From: Chroococcidiopsis thermalis PCC 7203
GTDB lineage: Bacteria > Cyanobacteriota > Cyanobacteriia > Cyanobacteriales > Chroococcidiopsidaceae
Assembly (NCBI RefSeq): GCF_000317125.1
Contig: NC_019695.1
Span: 248,001 to 312,000 of the forward strand
DNA length: 64,000 nt
Direction of reading: 5' to 3'
Under the pieces are notes generated by a model. It did no database searches and was not told where the DNA came from. It saw only the letters and a program-made list of their open reading frames with translations. This document shows positions 57,755 through 64,000 of the stretch, one piece after another. A program made the translations under genes and the position numbers. The stretch's first letter is position 1; every line of letters begins with the position of its first letter.

Positions 57755-57785
57755 TTGGTAGATGGTAATTGGTAGTTGGTAGTTG
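57746..57785. repeat. Heptanucleotide tandem repeat (AATTGGT)n at the kinase gene end
   Basis: Five to six units of AATTGGT, AGATGGT or AGTTGGT. The last two residues and the stop of the kinase gene come from it. Confidence 0.85.
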
Positions 57786-57819
57786 ATGATTCAAGTACTT
57801 TAAATAACAGCTCTAAACT

Positions 57820-58239
57820 ATGTCAAGTCCTCTCCGGCGCTTAAAATTTTTACCGTGGCGATCGCTATTCCTACTTTCTATCCTTGTAACGCTGATTGTT
57901 GTCGTTATAGATTTCTTCTTTATTGTCGGCTCTGACTTATCGCCAGCATTAGCACGGATCGTCGGCTTAATGTATGGTGGCAGTTTAGGTGTCATAGTAC
58001 AATTTGCTGGCGTTGTCGGTGTTGGAGCATTAGCAGTTTACCTGCTAGAAAAATTTTTCGCCAATATAACTGTTAACACTGGCGTGCTGTGGGCTTTGGT
58101 GTTGTGTTTGACTCTCTGCTTGTTAGTCAGGTCATTTCTACCCATTCCCGAAAGATTAGTCAGTATATACAACAACGAAATGCAGTTAATTGCTATTGTC
58201 ATCGGGGTATTTTGGAAAGGTCGTCCTTATTGGCGATAG
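57820..58239 (+). CDS. Small integral membrane protein (four TM segments)
   Basis: 139 residues with hydrophobic stretches near 14-34, 45-72, 83-105 and 117-135. No family that I recognise. The N-terminus is basic (MSSPLRRLKFLPWR), so it should lie inside. It is followed by a palindrome that may end the transcript. Confidence 0.65.
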   Translation: MSSPLRRLKFLPWRSLFLLSILVTLIVVVIDFFFIVGSDLSPALARIVGLMYGGSLGVIVQFAGVVGVGALAVYLLEKFFANITVNTGVLWALVLCLTLCLLVRSFLPIPERLVSIYNNEMQLIAIVIGVFWKGRPYWR

Positions 58240-58265
58240 GACTTGAGGATTTGAGATTGTAGATT

Positions 58266-58312
58266 ATGTAGAGACGTTACATGTAGAGACGTTACATGTA
58301 ACGTCTCTACAT
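58266..58312. repeat. Palindrome with an extra direct copy (ATGTAGAGACGTTAC)
   Basis: One copy at 58266-58280, a second copy at 58281-58295, then the inverted copy to 58312. The second and third form a perfect 32-bp palindrome. It is the same family as at 51891-51930. Confidence 0.85.
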
Positions 58313-58328
58313 GTAATATCCCTATATT

Positions 58329-58335
58329 GGGAGGG
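58329..58335 (+). promoter_or_regulatory. Ribosome-binding site that fixes the start of the dehydrogenase gene
   Basis: GGGAGGG six nt before GTG 58342. The in-frame TTG at 58327 lies before this site and is not likely to be used. Confidence 0.7.
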
Positions 58336-58341
58336 AAAGTA

Positions 58342-59211
58342 GTGAAGGTAGGATTTCTCGGGACTGGGTTGATGGGATTGCCGATGGCACAAAGGTTATT
58401 AGCTGCCAATATAGAGCTGGTTGCCTACAATCGTACCCCAGAAAAATTAGCTCCGCTCAAATCGGCTGGCGTGGCGATCGCAACTCGTCCAGATGAGGTG
58501 TTAGCTGCCTGCGAGTGTATTATTTTGATGTTGACCGATGCTAGTGCTATTCAGGATGTCTTGTTATCTCCAGCTACCCAGCAACACTTGGCGGGACGTA
58601 CTATCATCCAAATGGGAACTATTACCCCCACCGATAGCAAAGAAATTCAACAAGAAGTAGTTGCTGCTGGAGGCGATTACCTCGAAGCACCCGTACTAGG
58701 AAGTATTCCCGAAGCAAAAGCCGGAAAATTGCTCGTGATGGTAGGAAGTTCGCCAGCACAGTTTCAGCAGTGGTTAAGTTTGCTGCAAAACTTTGGTTCC
58801 GAACCATTGCATATCGGTGATGTCGGGAGTGCGGCGGCTGTGAAACTAGCACTCAATCAACTCATAGCCTCTCTCACGAGTGCCTTTGCCCTGAGTTTAA
58901 GTTTAATCGAGCGTCAGGGAATTGATGTGGAGATTTTCATGCAAATCCTTCGTCAAAGCGCCCTTTATGCGCCCACATTTGATAAAAAATTACAAAGAAT
59001 GCTCGATCGCAATTACGACAATCCCAATTTTCCCACCAAGCATTTACTCAAAGATACCAATTTATTTATTTCCGAAGCGCGATCGCTAGGACTCAATGTC
59101 AATCATTTAGAAGGAGTCCGGCAAATACTAGAAATTGCGATCGATCGAGGCTTAGCCGATACAGATTATTCTGCTTTATATGAGGCGATCGCGCCTTCAG
59201 ATAATTCATAA
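58342..59211 (+). CDS. NAD(P)-dependent beta-hydroxyacid dehydrogenase (HIBADH family)
   Basis: 289 residues from GTG 58342. The N-terminal VGFLGTGLMGLPMAQRL is the Rossmann site, APVLGSIPEAKAGKL is the substrate-binding loop, and the catalytic lysine is in AVKLALNQL. Family members include 3-hydroxyisobutyrate dehydrogenase, tartronate semialdehyde reductase and glyoxylate/succinic semialdehyde reductase. The last is a reasonable guess for a photosynthetic cell. It stands alone after the palindrome. Confidence 0.85.
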   Translation: MKVGFLGTGLMGLPMAQRLLAANIELVAYNRTPEKLAPLKSAGVAIATRPDEVLAACECIILMLTDASAIQDVLLSPATQQHLAGRTIIQMGTITPTDSKEIQQEVVAAGGDYLEAPVLGSIPEAKAGKLLVMVGSSPAQFQQWLSLLQNFGSEPLHIGDVGSAAAVKLALNQLIASLTSAFALSLSLIERQGIDVEIFMQILRQSALYAPTFDKKLQRMLDRNYDNPNFPTKHLLKDTNLFISEARSLGLNVNHLEGVRQILEIAIDRGLADTDYSALYEAIAPSDNS

Positions 59212-59323
59212 TTAGACTCCACTTGGAACTGACACATCCACGTCATATTTGTCAGTCATACTAGACCCTAATGCGATCGCAAAATTATCCGCTAGTACCT
59301 TACGCTTGTCGGAGGCTAGAGAA

Positions 59324-59698
59324 ATGCTGAAAACGAAAATGATGCGGATGATAATTACGGCTTGTTGTGTAGCAATCTTCATGGCTACTTGGACAAGCAC
59401 GGCAATAGCGCACCACGGATGGAGCGAATACGATAACAGTAAAACGCTCAATCTGTCAGGAAAAATTCAAGCAATAGGCTACGATAACCCACATGTTGTC
59501 TTACAACTGCAAACCAAAGAGCAGTTATGGGAAGCCGTCCTTGCACCACCCTCACGACTGCAAAACCGAGGACTACCACCAAAGCAATTGCAGGTTGGAG
59601 AAACGGTTAACGTCGTAGGCTATCCTCACCGTAGCGAGAAAAATGAGATGCGAGCAGAGCAGATTATAGTCGGCGACAAAACTATACCGCTGCGCTAA
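59324..59698 (+). CDS. Exported DUF6152 family protein
   Basis: 124 residues from ATG 59324, with GGAGG at 59311-59315. A signal peptide (MIITACCVAIFMATWTSTAIA) ends before AHHGWSEYDNSKTLNLSG, the typical start of the DUF6152 domain, an OB-like fold (LSGKIQAIGYDNPHVVLQLQ). It overlaps no gene and is 6 nt ahead of the next, so they form a pair. No known function. Confidence 0.8.
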   Translation: MLKTKMMRMIITACCVAIFMATWTSTAIAHHGWSEYDNSKTLNLSGKIQAIGYDNPHVVLQLQTKEQLWEAVLAPPSRLQNRGLPPKQLQVGETVNVVGYPHRSEKNEMRAEQIIVGDKTIPLR

Positions 59699-59703
59699 AC
59701 AGT

Positions 59704-60192
59704 ATGCTTGAGCATCAAAGCTGGTTGACTTGGCTCCAAGAGAGTGCCTTGTCTGCGGCAATGCGACAGTGGGCGTGGCTCTATCCAGCAGTCGAAATCG
59801 GGCATATTATCAGCTTTGCCATTCTAGTGGGAGCGATCGCCATGTTCGACCTGCGGTTGCTAGGCTTTTCTCGCCATTTGCTAGTGACTGACATGGCAGG
59901 GCATCTTTTACCCTGGACTTACATCGGTTTTGGCTCCGCCCTCTTGACAGGTTTCCTCTTATTTGCATCTGACGCGGAAGCGATCGCGGCTAATCCTGCC
60001 TTTCGTTTGAAACTAGGGGCGATCGCCCTTGCTGGTGTTAATGCAGCTATGTTTCACCTATACTACTCCAGGTCAATTCAGCGGTGGAATCGAGGTATTC
60101 GAGCGCCAGTTGGGGTGAGAGCGATCGCGATCTTCTCCCTCTTGCTCTGGGCTGTGGCGATCGTTTGCGGTCGCCTGATTGCTTATATTTGA
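59704..60192 (+). CDS. Four-TM membrane protein (DUF6644-like)
   Basis: 162 residues: TM segments near 25-46, 65-88, 98-116 and 138-158. EIGHIISFAILVGAIAMFDL is the conserved start of a family often encoded beside DUF6152 proteins. The paired histidines suggest cofactor or metal contact, but this is a guess. It is translationally close (6 nt) to the upstream gene. Confidence 0.75.
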   Translation: MLEHQSWLTWLQESALSAAMRQWAWLYPAVEIGHIISFAILVGAIAMFDLRLLGFSRHLLVTDMAGHLLPWTYIGFGSALLTGFLLFASDAEAIAANPAFRLKLGAIALAGVNAAMFHLYYSRSIQRWNRGIRAPVGVRAIAIFSLLLWAVAIVCGRLIAYI

Positions 60193-60245
60193 TTCGTCAT
60201 TGGTCATTGGTCATTTGTTGACTGACAACTGGTCACTGGTCACTG
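60193..60245. repeat. Heptanucleotide repeats (GGTCATT/GGTCACT)n
   Basis: Several 7-nt units such as TTGGTCATTGGTCATT and TGGTCACTGGTCACTG between two convergent genes. The last residues of the kinase (NNREQ) are encoded in its edge. Confidence 0.8.
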
Positions 60246-62264
60246 CTCCCTGTTATTAGGCAACCAAACAGTAAAAATAGAACCCTTACCTAAAGTCGAT
60301 TCAACTTCAATCCGACCTTGGTGGAGTTCGACGAGTTGTTTGGTTAAGGCTAAACCCAGTCCCGTCCCATCGTAATGACGCTGGTAAGGAGAATCGAGTT
60401 GTTGGAATTTTTCAAAAATCAGAGGTAAATGTTCTTCAGCAATGCCAATTCCCGTATCTTCTACTTGAATTACGGCAAAGTCGTTTTCGCTCCAAATCCT
60501 TAAAATTGCCTCTCCTCCTTCGGGAGTAAATTTAATCGCGTTACTGAGTAGATTCCATAAGATTTGACTAACTCGTTGGGGATCGGCAAACAGCCGATAG
60601 TCGGGAGAGATTTTGAGATCGAGCATGATATTAACTGCTTGGCGCGTTGCTCGATCGCTGAGCGATCGCAAGCTAGCTTCCGCTAGTTGCGCTAAAGCAA
60701 ATTCGCTTAAATTTAAAACTGCCTTGCCTGACTCGAACTGCGTCAGTTCTAAAATGTCGTTGATAAGTGCTAGAAGATGTTCGCCACTATCGTGAATTGT
60801 TTGTAGGAACTGACGTTGGCGCTGACTCATTTCTCCTGAGGGCCAACGTAGTAAGGTAGATGACATCCCGATGACACTAGTGAGGGGAGTGCGTAATTCA
60901 TGGCTCATTGTAGCCAGAAATTCACTTTTAGCGCGGCTAGCTGCTTGAGCTGCAAGTAGAGCATCATGCAATGCTTGTGTCCGCTCGATCACTCTTTGTT
61001 CTAGGGTTTGTTTTTCCAGCTTCAACGATCGCATTAACTCTTCTTGATAGATCGCGATCGCTAGTTGTTCCGCTATTCGCCGCAGTAAATTTTTCTCATT
61101 TTCCTGCCAAGAGCGCGGTTCGTAGCATTGGTGTGCGATGAGTAAACCCCAAAGTTGTTGCTGAAATACAATTGGAGCGATTAGCTTGGCTCGTACCTGA
61201 ATTTTCTGCAAAAAGGCAAGCAAGCAAGACGATAAAACATAAGCTTTGTCAACATCTGCGATCGCCAGCGTAAAACCTTGGCGATATTTCTCCCAACACC
61301 CAGAAGCGGGAATGAAGCAATTTTCTTCTCGATAATTGAGTACGGAATCAATTGACGCGCTAGCACGGGCTTCGTAGATGACACAGCCGTGAGTGGAGAA
61401 TTCGGAATTCGGAATAACGCTTCGCTTCGCCTTCGGCTGACGGAATTCGGAATTGAAGATTCCCTGCTCCCTGATAACTGGTAACTGCTCCCCGATCGCT
61501 GATTCTTGTTGCTCGAATTGATAAACTACTAGGCGATCGACTTGCAAAAACTCTCGTACTCGTTCTACTACATTTGAGATGATGATCGGTAATTCCAAGC
61601 TTTGACGGATCTGAGTCGTCACTTGGTTGAGCAAACGCTCGTGGGCAATTTGTTGGTGCAAAGCCTCTTCTACAGGTTGGCAGACCGAAACAAAAGGGTA
61701 AATCGACTCTTGTGCGTCATTTTGGTGCGAGCTTGGGGCTAGCACGGATAGCAACATTAACGTAAATTTCCCTTGAAGGGTAGCGTTGTTGGGTTGAATG
61801 ACTTGGCTATATCGAGCTAGAGTAGCGCGGGCAAGAGAATTGTCTTCTAAGCAGCCGTTGAGGTGTTGCAAAAATTGGGCGATCGCTGCTGGCTCAAATG
61901 TTAATTTGACGTTGAGTAATTCGGAGTTTCGCTCTTGCAGTGTAACGTAAGCTTCTGTACCAAGTTCCGAATTGACTGAGTTTAAAATTATTGACTCTTT
62001 GAGTGTAAGTTCTTCTTGCTGTCTCCTATCTCCTGTCTCCTGTCTTCTTTCTGCTACTAGCAAAGCGCTAAATTGTTGTGACACGACTAATGTAAACAGA
62101 TCTGTTGCTTCAGGTCGTGTCGGAATTGAAACCAGTGCTTCTTCTGTAACTATCAAAGCCTCATTTCCCAATTCTTGAGCCATCTGTTGAAGAAGTTGCC
62201 CTAATTGCTGAAAAATTGTCAGGGGCAAAAGTTGATGGAAGCTCAAGTCCTGAGAACTAGACAT
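60240..62264 (-). CDS. GAF-domain sensor histidine kinase with repeat-derived insertions
   Basis: 674 residues: an N-terminal sensory part (about 1-200, DICT-like in places), a GAF domain (about 215-405), a coiled coil (405-445), HisKA with H455 in ATMSHELRTPL, and an ATPase domain (about 550-672; DTGIGIAEEHLPLIFEKF, GTGLGLALTKQLVELH). No receiver follows. Two segments look foreign: residues about 72-86 (ERRQETGDRRQQEEL), from AGGAGAC repeats, and about 254-290 in the GAF domain, from CGGAATT repeats and CTGATAACTG-type sequence. The frame remains open. Signal and partner unknown. Confidence 0.88.
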   Translation of the reverse strand: MSSSQDLSFHQLLPLTIFQQLGQLLQQMAQELGNEALIVTEEALVSIPTRPEATDLFTLVVSQQFSALLVAERRQETGDRRQQEELTLKESIILNSVNSELGTEAYVTLQERNSELLNVKLTFEPAAIAQFLQHLNGCLEDNSLARATLARYSQVIQPNNATLQGKFTLMLLSVLAPSSHQNDAQESIYPFVSVCQPVEEALHQQIAHERLLNQVTTQIRQSLELPIIISNVVERVREFLQVDRLVVYQFEQQESAIGEQLPVIREQGIFNSEFRQPKAKRSVIPNSEFSTHGCVIYEARASASIDSVLNYREENCFIPASGCWEKYRQGFTLAIADVDKAYVLSSCLLAFLQKIQVRAKLIAPIVFQQQLWGLLIAHQCYEPRSWQENEKNLLRRIAEQLAIAIYQEELMRSLKLEKQTLEQRVIERTQALHDALLAAQAASRAKSEFLATMSHELRTPLTSVIGMSSTLLRWPSGEMSQRQRQFLQTIHDSGEHLLALINDILELTQFESGKAVLNLSEFALAQLAEASLRSLSDRATRQAVNIMLDLKISPDYRLFADPQRVSQILWNLLSNAIKFTPEGGEAILRIWSENDFAVIQVEDTGIGIAEEHLPLIFEKFQQLDSPYQRHYDGTGLGLALTKQLVELHQGRIEVESTLGKGSIFTVWLPNNREQ
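61395..61505. repeat. Repeat-derived insertion inside the GAF domain coding sequence
   Basis: Two tracts of CGGAATT-type repeat flank AACGCTTCGCTTCGCCTTCG and are followed by TCCCTGCTCCCTGATAACTG. These are typical intergenic sequences of this window, read here in frame on the minus strand. Confidence 0.75.
62007..62051. repeat. Heptanucleotide tandem repeat (GTCTCCT)n inside the kinase gene
   Basis: Four units, GTCTCCT, ATCTCCT, GTCTCCT and GTCTTCT, translated as RRQETGDRRQ on the minus strand. Confidence 0.75.
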
Positions 62265-62357
62265 TTTCGCAGATTGAGATAGATAAGATTTGGATGATAG
62301 GCTAAGAAAGTTTTCCCATGCAGCTTAACCACTAGTCTAAGCCGAACAGAGAGTTAT

Positions 62358-64000
62358 ATGCATCGTATCAGTACCACCCCTGGAGATTGGAATCCTCAAA
62401 TTGATGGTGTCGTTTTGTTTGCCCAAACTCCAGCTCCTTTGGTATTGCTTACTGCTACCGATACCGATATTCAAACTTTGGCAGCAGCAGCGACTAAATT
62501 ACCGATGGGCTTTCCTACTTTTCGAGTTGCTAATTTGCTGCAATTACAGCAACAGATTGTTATAGATACTTATGCAGAAGACGTTTTAGAAAAAGCTCAA
62601 GTTATTATACTACGGCTTTTGGGGGGACGATCGTATTGGTCTTATGGTTTAGAAGTGGTGCGGGAAACAGCACGGCGGACTGGTGCAGCACTGATAGTTA
62701 TCCCAGGAGATGACGCGATCGACCCCGATTTAATCGCACATTCGACTGTTCCGTTAGCAGTGGGAGATCGACTGTGGCGATACTTTCTAGAAGGTGGAGT
62801 AGAAAATGCCGTCAATGCGCTGCTATTCACTGCCGATTTCTGCCTTCATACTTCATACAATCCTCAACCTCCGCAGGTGGTTCCGCGTGTGGGGCTATAT
62901 GGGTGGAAGGGAGTCGGAGACAAAATTCAAAATTCAAAATTCAAAATTCAAAATGGGGACAAGGGGGACAAGGGGGACAAGGGAGCTAGTAGTGAGCAAC
63001 CAATTACCAATTACCAATTACCAGCTACCAATTACCAACTACCAATTACCAACTACCAATTACCAAAAATTGGCATTCTGTTCTACCGCGCTCACTATTT
63101 AGCAGGTAACACGGGTGTAATTGACGATCTTTGTCAAGCATTAGTAGCTAGAAATCTATTACCAGTACCAGTTTTCGTTTCTTCGCTGCGCGATCCACAA
63201 GTGCAAGCAGATGTCCTATCTTACTTCCAGCCTAAAGATGAGGCAAAAATTCAAGTCTTATTAAATACAACGAGTTTTTCTCTGACACGTATTTTTCCGA
63301 CTCCCGAACGCCAGTTCGCAAGAGCGGGGGAAAATGAGCAAGCGACTGGCTCCTCTCGACTCCCGACTGCCGCTAACTTGTGGCAACAACTAGATATACC
63401 AATACTGCAAGTTATTTTTAGTAGCAGTTCAAGTTCAACCTGGGAGACAAGTTCTCAAGGGCTATCGCCACGGGATATCGGCATGAATGTGGCACTACCA
63501 GAAGTGGATGGGCGCATTATTAGCCGTGCTGTGTCGTTTAAAGCAGTACAGAGCTGGAATACAGCTCTAGAGACGAATGTAGTCGTTTACGAGTCGGTGC
63601 GCGATCGCCTTGAATTTGTTGCTGAACTAACTCAGCGTTGGGTGCAGATGCGTTCTCGTCCGCCAGCAGCACGCAAAATCGCTCTCATTTTGGCAAACTA
63701 CCCCAATCGTGACGGACGTTTGGCAAACGGAGTTGGATTAGATACTCCTGCTAGTTGTATAGAAATTCTCAAATCTTTACAACAAGCGGGATATCAAGTA
63801 GAAAATCTACCGCAAACTGGAGACGAACTGATCCAACGCCTGACATCTGGAGTCACAAACGATCCTGATAGTCAGTGGCGATCGCTTCCACAGCAATTGA
63901 GTTGGCAAGAGTATCAACAATATTTTGCCACCCTTCCCGAAGCAGCGCAGCAGGAGATTGTCAATCGGTGGGAGAAGAGAGCTGAGGGAGCTGAGGGAGT
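62358..64000 (+). CDS. cobN: Cobaltochelatase subunit CobN, 5' part (cut by the window edge)
   Basis: The frame is open from ATG 62358 to the right edge (547 codons). MHRISTTPGDWNPQIDGVVL opens the CobN family, which inserts cobalt into the corrin ring for vitamin B12, with CobS/CobT or ChlI/ChlD-like partners. RAHYLAGNTGVIDDLCQALV, LSPRDIGMNVALPEVDGRII and LANYPNRDGRLANGVGLDTP are conserved blocks. Three stretches between blocks come from repeat DNA: about 62909-63068, 63299-63376 and 63970-64000. All are in frame. The other half of the gene is beyond the window. Confidence 0.9.
   Translation, partial: MHRISTTPGDWNPQIDGVVLFAQTPAPLVLLTATDTDIQTLAAAATKLPMGFPTFRVANLLQLQQQIVIDTYAEDVLEKAQVIILRLLGGRSYWSYGLEVVRETARRTGAALIVIPGDDAIDPDLIAHSTVPLAVGDRLWRYFLEGGVENAVNALLFTADFCLHTSYNPQPPQVVPRVGLYGWKGVGDKIQNSKFKIQNGDKGDKGDKGASSEQPITNYQLPATNYQLPITNYQLPKIGILFYRAHYLAGNTGVIDDLCQALVARNLLPVPVFVSSLRDPQVQADVLSYFQPKDEAKIQVLLNTTSFSLTRIFPTPERQFARAGENEQATGSSRLPTAANLWQQLDIPILQVIFSSSSSSTWETSSQGLSPRDIGMNVALPEVDGRIISRAVSFKAVQSWNTALETNVVVYESVRDRLEFVAELTQRWVQMRSRPPAARKIALILANYPNRDGRLANGVGLDTPASCIEILKSLQQAGYQVENLPQTGDELIQRLTSGVTNDPDSQWRSLPQQLSWQEYQQYFATLPEAAQQEIVNRWEKRAEGAEG
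62909..63068. repeat. Composite repeat array translated inside cobN
   Basis: Order: AAAATTC 7-nt units (about 62920-62954), GGGGACAAG 9-nt units (about 62955-62985), then AATTACC/AACTACC 7-nt units (about 63002-63066). Each kind also occurs between genes in this window. The last gives the peptide ITNYQLP three to four times. Confidence 0.85.

Noticed and set aside
62265-62357. Cobalamin riboswitch before cobN
   Set aside because: Only about 90 bp between the divergent genes; no B12-box-like sequence seen.

Overview
The window is a chromosomal segment of a cyanobacterium. The octamer GCGATCGC (HIP1) recurs throughout. There is a light-independent protochlorophyllide reductase gene (chlB), a three-subunit proton-translocating transhydrogenase (pntAA-pntAB-pntB), a GAF-rich phototaxis-type receptor, a Fur regulator of the FurA type and a Ycf46-like AAA protein. 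Intergenic spaces are full of heptanucleotide tandem repeats and short palindromes, as in large-genome filamentous or Chroococcidiopsis-like cyanobacteria. The genus is a guess; the phylum is not. No rRNA, tRNA, CRISPR array, integrase or intact transposase was seen.

Layout. (1) 1-5.9 kb, minus strand: a chemotaxis/phototaxis operon in the order pixG-pixH-pixI-pixJ (PATAN-REC regulator, CheY-like, CheW-like, GAF-MCP). A CheA-type kinase is expected beyond the left edge. (2) 6.8-32 kb: a large extracellular polysaccharide locus. It opens with a nucleotide-sugar module (CDP-glucose synthesis, two SDR enzymes, a C-methyltransferase, a 3,5-epimerase, a second nucleotidyltransferase, an FAD oxidoreductase and an aminopeptidase-fold protein). 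A PIG-L deacetylase, several glycosyltransferases (one frameshifted in an A8 run), a HepC-like degenerate phosphoglycosyltransferase, a Wzx flippase and a Wzy-like polymerase follow. It closes with two tandem paralogous secreted or membrane-anchored glycoside-hydrolase-fold proteins. (3) 32.7-43.7 kb: housekeeping (glyS, chlB, rph, gpsA) with a HicAB module, a lipoprotein, a CobO-like protein with a decayed Walker A, and an orphan CheR-PAS protein with a histidine-kinase relic beside it. (4) 44-53 kb: a group 2 sigma factor, furA convergent with an SH3 gene, then the minus-strand rpmH-rnpA-PH-yidC-jag-yceD-AAA cluster. (5) 53-64 kb: pntAA/AB/B, small electron-transfer and membrane proteins, a small kinase, a beta-hydroxyacid dehydrogenase, a GAF sensor kinase and the 5' part of cobN, cut by the right edge.

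The most unusual signal is that repeat families which normally lie between genes also occur, in frame, inside conserved coding sequences. There are three segments in cobN, two in the GAF histidine kinase and one palindrome in glyS. The main motif is a 7-nt unit; since three copies make 21 nt, an array of any phase encodes a 7-residue peptide repeat and stays open if the unit has no stop. Other candidates for follow-up are a dual-cysteine (DXCF plus CH) cyanobacteriochrome-like GAF in the taxis receptor, a possible antisense arrangement at furA, and decayed catalytic motifs in the HepC-like and CobO-like proteins.
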